From assembly GCA_002493005.1 (NCBI GenBank), contig DKXL01000021.1, forward strand, positions 3,587 through 67,586: a stretch of 64,000 nucleotides of DNA. Reading direction: 5' to 3'. The translations under genes and the position numbers were made by a program. The notes below the pieces were generated by a model, which saw nothing but the letters and a program-made list of their open reading frames with translations, had not been told where the DNA came from and ran no database searches. This document shows positions 61,399 to 64,000 of this stretch, one piece after another. This DNA comes from Ruminococcaceae bacterium UBA7127. GTDB taxonomy: Bacteria > Bacillota > Clostridia > Oscillospirales > Acutalibacteraceae. How positions within the stretch are numbered: the stretch's first letter is position 1; the number at the start of each line of letters is the position of its first letter.

Positions 61399-61427
61399 AT
61401 GATACTGGAAATTTTTAGAATTGTCAG
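61399..61427 (-). promoter_or_regulatory. Promoter for the SF3 helicase gene
   Basis: Minus strand: CTGACA (61427-61422), 17-base spacer, TATCAT (61404-61399). About 190 bases from the start codon, so the leader is long. Confidence 0.5.
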
Positions 61428-61470
61428 TATTTTTTAGAGGTAAATTTTTTTAATCTCATACCTCCAAATT

Positions 61471-61505
61471 AAATAGCCTGCCTATATAAATCAGGCAGGC
61501 TATTT
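61471..61505 (-). terminator. Terminator after the coiled-coil-like gene
   Basis: AAATAGCCTGCCT pairs perfectly with AGGCAGGCTATTT (13 bp, 9-base loop); the minus strand continues AATTTGGAGG. The stem begins at the stop codon of the gene ending at 61505. Confidence 0.88.
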
Positions 61506-62347
61506 TAAAGTATCAAAAACATTGATTCCTTTAATTCATTTACAGTTTTTTGAAAAACTAATAATTGCTCATTTAATTCTTCTTGAGCTTTTTTTACGGC
61601 TGAAATTTTATCTTCAAATTCATTTAAATCGTAAATTCTATCGTTAGAAATTGAAAGTACTTTTATATCTAATGATAACTGATGTAAAGCATCATCTTTT
61701 GTATCAGAAGAAAAAACATTGTCCATAAAATCAACTACTTTCTCTAATTCATAATCAAAAGGAATAAATGGTGCATACATTTTCTTAAGAATATCTTCCT
61801 CTAAATCTTTTATAATTGTGCCTGTGTTATCTTTAAATTTCTTCAAAATATCATCAATTTGATTGTAAACATTCAATAAATAATGATGTTGTATTAAAAT
61901 TTCATCACAATCCTCGGAAAATTCAGGATAATCTTGCTTTACTTGTTCCAATAGTTTTTCTTTGAATTTGATATGTTCTTCGTATTTTAATAGATTTTCT
62001 TTGTTTGTGTTTAACTTGGAAAGTACAGAACCGTCTGAAGATTCCTCAGTTGCAATAACATATATTAATTCAGCAAGTAAAATAGGTATTTCATAGTTTT
62101 TTCCTACTTTATATTTATCTAATTTAATATTGAATATAGATAGTATCTTTTTTACTAACTTCTTTTTTGTATCACAATAAAATTTTAATTGCTTTAAATA
62201 CTTTTCACTTTCTGCTGTTTTGAGATTACAAATATCTTTGTACTCCTTTACAAGGTTATAATCATACATTTCATTGGCTTGTTCCAGTATTTCTTGCAAA
62301 TTGAAATATTTTCTAAATCTATTTTCCTTCATAAAATCACTGTTCAT
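61505..62347 (-). CDS. Unknown charged helical protein (280 aa)
   Basis: Not recognised. From the ATG at 62347 (MNSDFMKENRF), preceded by GGAG ten bases upstream. Rich in Lys, Glu, Leu and Asn, with long helical stretches such as EYKDICNLKTAESEKYLKQL and, at the end, DKISAVKKAQEELNEQLLVF then QKTVNELKES, which looks like a coiled coil. No signal peptide or membrane span. It is a single-gene unit: terminators lie on both sides (61471-61505 and 62419-62454). Very low GC like the rest of the element. Confidence 0.75.
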   Translation of the reverse strand: MNSDFMKENRFRKYFNLQEILEQANEMYDYNLVKEYKDICNLKTAESEKYLKQLKFYCDTKKKLVKKILSIFNIKLDKYKVGKNYEIPILLAELIYVIATEESSDGSVLSKLNTNKENLLKYEEHIKFKEKLLEQVKQDYPEFSEDCDEILIQHHYLLNVYNQIDDILKKFKDNTGTIIKDLEEDILKKMYAPFIPFDYELEKVVDFMDNVFSSDTKDDALHQLSLDIKVLSISNDRIYDLNEFEDKISAVKKAQEELNEQLLVFQKTVNELKESMFLIL

Positions 62348-62418
62348 AAAAATCAATCTCCAATGCTATATAATTAATTAATAGAATATCAAAAAAATAA
62401 TAAAAAAGCAATGAAGTG

Positions 62419-62454
62419 GCTACCAATACTCTTAAATTGTAGAGTATTGGTAGC
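62419..62454 (-). terminator. Terminator after the DUF1643 cassette
   Basis: GCTACCAATACTCT pairs perfectly with AGAGTATTGGTAGC (14 bp, 8-base loop); T-rich sequence follows on the minus strand. It lies 42 bases past the DUF1643 stop. Confidence 0.9.
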
Positions 62455-62495
62455 TGGATTATTTTATTTCCTATCTTATCTTTAAGTTACTTATC

Positions 62496-63077
62496 TTATT
62501 TCGTTATTTTATTAGTAATTTTAAATTCTTGTAAGCCCCATACCGAATTATTGGCTCTTATACCGAGATACAATGGATGAGGGACAATTTCGCTGTCAAG
62601 CTGTTTTCCTATTACCGTGAGCTGATATACCTTATTTTTAGGACAGAATGTTTTGTACATACTGAAAATTTTTGTTTTTGATATTTTTACAGCTTGTGAG
62701 CTCAACATAGAATTGCCCCAAGCTATGATGAATTTGCTGTTTTTAAATTTTTTATCGTTCATTATATTCTCAATGTACTGCATATTTTCTTCATCAACAA
62801 GGAGTCCACGAGAAGAAATTTTTGAAGAAACAACTTTACTGAAAAGATTTATCATATGCAATTCATTAAATCCCAATTCGGACATATGCGAAACAATGTG
62901 ATTAAGTGTATTATCGTTAGAAAAAATATTACTTTCATTACGAGTAGGATATAGTGAGATAAGGTATCCGCATTCACCATCAATACCAACTAATCTTTTT
63001 ATTACTTCGTATGTATAAAGTCCATTATCAGATGAAACTACTTCTGTTTCTAAAGTTGCTTTAATCGTTTTCATCAT
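62496..63077 (-). CDS. DUF1643-like protein
   Basis: 193 residues from the ATG at 63077 (MMKTIKATLE), chosen for GGAG five bases upstream. The pattern CGYLISLYPTRNESNIFSND, then TLNHIVSHM, then GFNELHMINLFS, then KFIIAWGN and HPLYLG follows DUF1643: a short Asn/Ser box, a DxT-like turn, a VNLF-like strand, a GN box and a late HPL. The usual NPS box is changed to YPT. Such proteins occur in phages and islands with no proven reaction. The start overlaps the 112-residue gene by 17 bases, so the two are coupled. Confidence 0.6.
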   Translation of the reverse strand: MMKTIKATLETEVVSSDNGLYTYEVIKRLVGIDGECGYLISLYPTRNESNIFSNDNTLNHIVSHMSELGFNELHMINLFSKVVSSKISSRGLLVDEENMQYIENIMNDKKFKNSKFIIAWGNSMLSSQAVKISKTKIFSMYKTFCPKNKVYQLTVIGKQLDSEIVPHPLYLGIRANNSVWGLQEFKITNKITK

Positions 63078-63399
63078 TATCACTCCATTCAAAAAATTCA
63101 CTTTTTCCTATAATATTTATTGCAAAATCATTGTTTATCACAATACATCCGTCTGAATATCCGTTGCCGATTTCTTCAATCCATTCAAATCTATCTTCAC
63201 ATATAGGTGATGATAGACCAAACTCTTTGTAGTTTTCAAAATCTTTTTCGTTCTCTAAAAAGAAAATTCCCCCAACTGCTTCAAATGAACAGTTGAGGGA
63301 ATAGGCTTTGAGAATGTCTGACACAAGGCTTTCAATGTAGGAAATGATTGTTTTATCTTTGATTTTTGCAATGTCATCATATTTGGTTATTATTATCAT
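63061..63399 (-). CDS. Unknown acidic protein (112 aa)
   Basis: Not recognised. From the ATG at 63399 (MIIITKYDDIAKIKD), preceded by GAGGAAAAG; an in-frame start 33 bases upstream would read into the micro-protein gene. One compact domain, acidic, ending FFEWSDNDEND. Features: FEAVGGIFFLENEKDF and GCIVINNDFAINIIGK, suggesting beta strands. Its start overlaps the micro-protein stop as ATGA and its end overlaps DUF1643 by 17 bases. It is the middle of a tightly coupled cassette. An immunity-like or adaptor role would be guesswork. Confidence 0.65.
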   Translation of the reverse strand: MIIITKYDDIAKIKDKTIISYIESLVSDILKAYSLNCSFEAVGGIFFLENEKDFENYKEFGLSSPICEDRFEWIEEIGNGYSDGCIVINNDFAINIIGKSEFFEWSDNDEND

Positions 63400-63515
63400 T
63401 TTCTTTTCCTCTTCAAAACTGAGCCAGTGCAAAGAAAAGTTATTGCAGTACTTGCACCTGCCGTGAACATTTCTATTGCTGTTTTTGCCGTAAGTTTAGC
63501 TATTAATCCAAACAT
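63396..63515 (-). CDS. Micro-protein, 39 aa, amphipathic/membrane-like
   Basis: MFGLIAKLTAKTAIEMFTAG continuing to a basic end LKRKRK. ATG at 63515 with AAGGAG nine bases upstream; stop TGA overlaps the ATG of the next gene (ATGA), which supports real translation. One weakly hydrophobic helix of about 27 residues and a cluster of five basic residues at the C-terminus. Not recognised. Could be a small membrane peptide or toxin-like peptide. Confidence 0.55.
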   Translation of the reverse strand: MFGLIAKLTAKTAIEMFTAGASTAITFLCTGSVLKRKRK

Positions 63516-63535
63516 TTTATCAAATCTCCTTGCAT

Positions 63536-63625
63536 TTAGTTTTTATTTTTTTCAATAACTTTTTCGGTCGCAATTACAACAGTTGTTGTTACTGCAAAAC
63601 CAATTACAAACCACAATGTTTCCAT
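63536..63625 (-). CDS. Micro-protein, 29 aa, single membrane span
   Basis: METLWFVIGFAVTTTVVIAT followed by EKVIEKNKN. ATG at 63625 preceded by GGGGAGGTGA, a very strong ribosome-binding site. A hydrophobic helix of about 18 residues and a short charged tail, like holin-like or Fst/TxpA-type small toxins in size and layout, but no specific family match. A G-T-paired stem (63646-63683) lies in the leader. The 39-residue gene starts 20 bases after its stop. Confidence 0.55.
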   Translation of the reverse strand: METLWFVIGFAVTTTVVIATEKVIEKNKN

Positions 63626-63645
63626 TGTTTCACCTCCCCTAAAAG

Positions 63646-63683
63646 AAAAGGCTATCACCCTACAATTAGAATGATAGTCTTTT
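63646..63683 (-). terminator. Stem-loop in the leader of the micro-protein cassette
   Basis: AAAAGGCTATCA (63646-63657) pairs with TGATAGTCTTTT (63672-63683) with one G-T pair and a 14-base loop. On the minus strand CTTTT follows, then the strong ribosome-binding site. It may be a terminator for the upstream LRR remnant or a leader hairpin controlling the small peptide. Confidence 0.6.
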
Positions 63684-63735
63684 GTAATATTTTACGAATT
63701 TTATATATGTAAACTCATACTCTAACAGTGTATAT

Positions 63736-63993
63736 TTATATTGTAATATTTCCTTTTTTATATTTACTGTATTGCATATCAGTTCTCATTAAATCACTTG
63801 CTGCAGAATATGAAAAGTTATAATAAGATGAAGATAGAATACCACCAGATGGATAGCTATATCTATACCAATTACTTGGACTTTCAAAAGTTGCATTAGA
63901 TAATCCAGAATTATAAAATGATGCACCACCAATTTCTTTCACATTTTCTGGAATTATTATTCGTGAAATTGATTTGCATTGGAGTGTTATCCT
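63736..63993 (-). pseudogene. C-terminal remnant of a BspA-like leucine-rich-repeat protein
   Basis: The frame is open from 63993 to the stop at 63736, with an in-frame TAA at 63996-63994. It reads SISRIIIPENVKEIGGASFY, an LRR_5/BspA-type repeat, then SNATFESPSNWYRYSYPSGG and a tail rich in Ser and Tyr like the ends of clostridial surface LRR proteins. The repeat homology begins before the only start codon (GTG at 63942), so the gene looks broken by a stop or frameshift near the window edge. A recent frameshift cannot be told from an intact gene with unusual start without sequence beyond 64000. Confidence 0.5.
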
Positions 63994-64000
63994 TTAAGTA

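Noticed and set aside
63530..63712. 60-codon plus-strand ORF
   Set aside because: It is antisense to the 29-residue micro-protein and its leader stem, which have the better ribosome-binding site and coupling.
1..64000. CRISPR arrays, insertion sequences, rRNA or complete tRNA genes
   Set aside because: No regularly spaced direct repeats, transposase genes, rRNA stretches or full cloverleaf were seen; only tRNA 3' end copies at 57.2-57.5 kb.

Overview
The window looks like the chromosome of a spore-forming, low-GC Clostridia bacterium, most likely of the Ruminococcaceae/Oscillospirales. The evidence is a complete spoIIIAA-AH operon plus spoIIR, the AddAB recombinase, an IspH-S1 fusion, the L21-Prp-L27 operon, a CIRCE-controlled groESL operon, mini-RNase III, YitT and SseB proteins, and AT-rich intergenic DNA. 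A secreted GH13 amylase with a C-terminal starch-binding module suggests a starch-using gut anaerobe. No species is claimed.

Layout. 1-9.4 kb (minus strand): addA (cut by the window edge), addB, spoIIR, ispE, and a group of aminotransferase, Lrp-type regulator and LURP-one-like protein. 9.6-11.8 kb: a polysaccharide pair (Wzy/ligase-like polymerase and initiating sugar transferase) behind a long leader with a strong promoter and a terminator-like hairpin. 12.1-15.5 kb (plus strand): DUF1292 protein, a 6S-type RNA, gpsA and a large GT-C-like membrane protein. 15.6-17.6 kb (minus): a PqqD / S26-type peptidase / nucleotidyltransferase trio. 17.7-19.7 kb: groES-groEL. 19.7-20.2 kb: a repeat-rich spacer. 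20.2-23.0 kb: an ABC importer with a PF04392-type lipoprotein. 23.2-29.3 kb: nusB, a TsaD-like paralogue, xseA and dnaE. 29.4-34.0 kb: the spoIIIA operon, preceded by a sigma-E-like promoter. 34.2-43.9 kb: a stand-alone SecDF-head lipoprotein, ligA, an HD protein, ispH-rpsA, plsC, cmk, an acyltransferase, a YhiN-type flavoprotein and an RpiR regulator. 44.1-45.5 kb (plus): an isolated hisHF pair. 45.5-57.0 kb (minus): SseB, amylase, YitT, mrnC, obgE, a small conserved protein, L27/Prp/L21, folD, lgt and an M16 peptidase pair.

57.2-64.0 kb is accessory DNA of a different character: very AT-rich, with mostly unrecognised proteins. It starts at a duplicated tRNA 3' end, in keeping with integration into a tRNA gene, and carries a tyrosine integrase, an SF3 (D5-like) helicase with a structured leader, several unknown proteins, a DUF1643 protein and two micro-proteins translationally linked to it. 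It ends at the window edge in a decayed leucine-rich-repeat gene. The rest of the element and the tRNA 5' part should lie beyond 64 kb.

Most of the window is ordinary housekeeping. The parts most worth a second look are the nested attachment-site scars at 57.2-57.5 kb, the micro-protein/DUF1643 cassette at 62.5-63.7 kb, the leader or small RNA at 11.9-12.06 kb, and the PqqD/S26/nucleotidyltransferase trio. All functional names come from motif and family recognition by eye; no database search was run.
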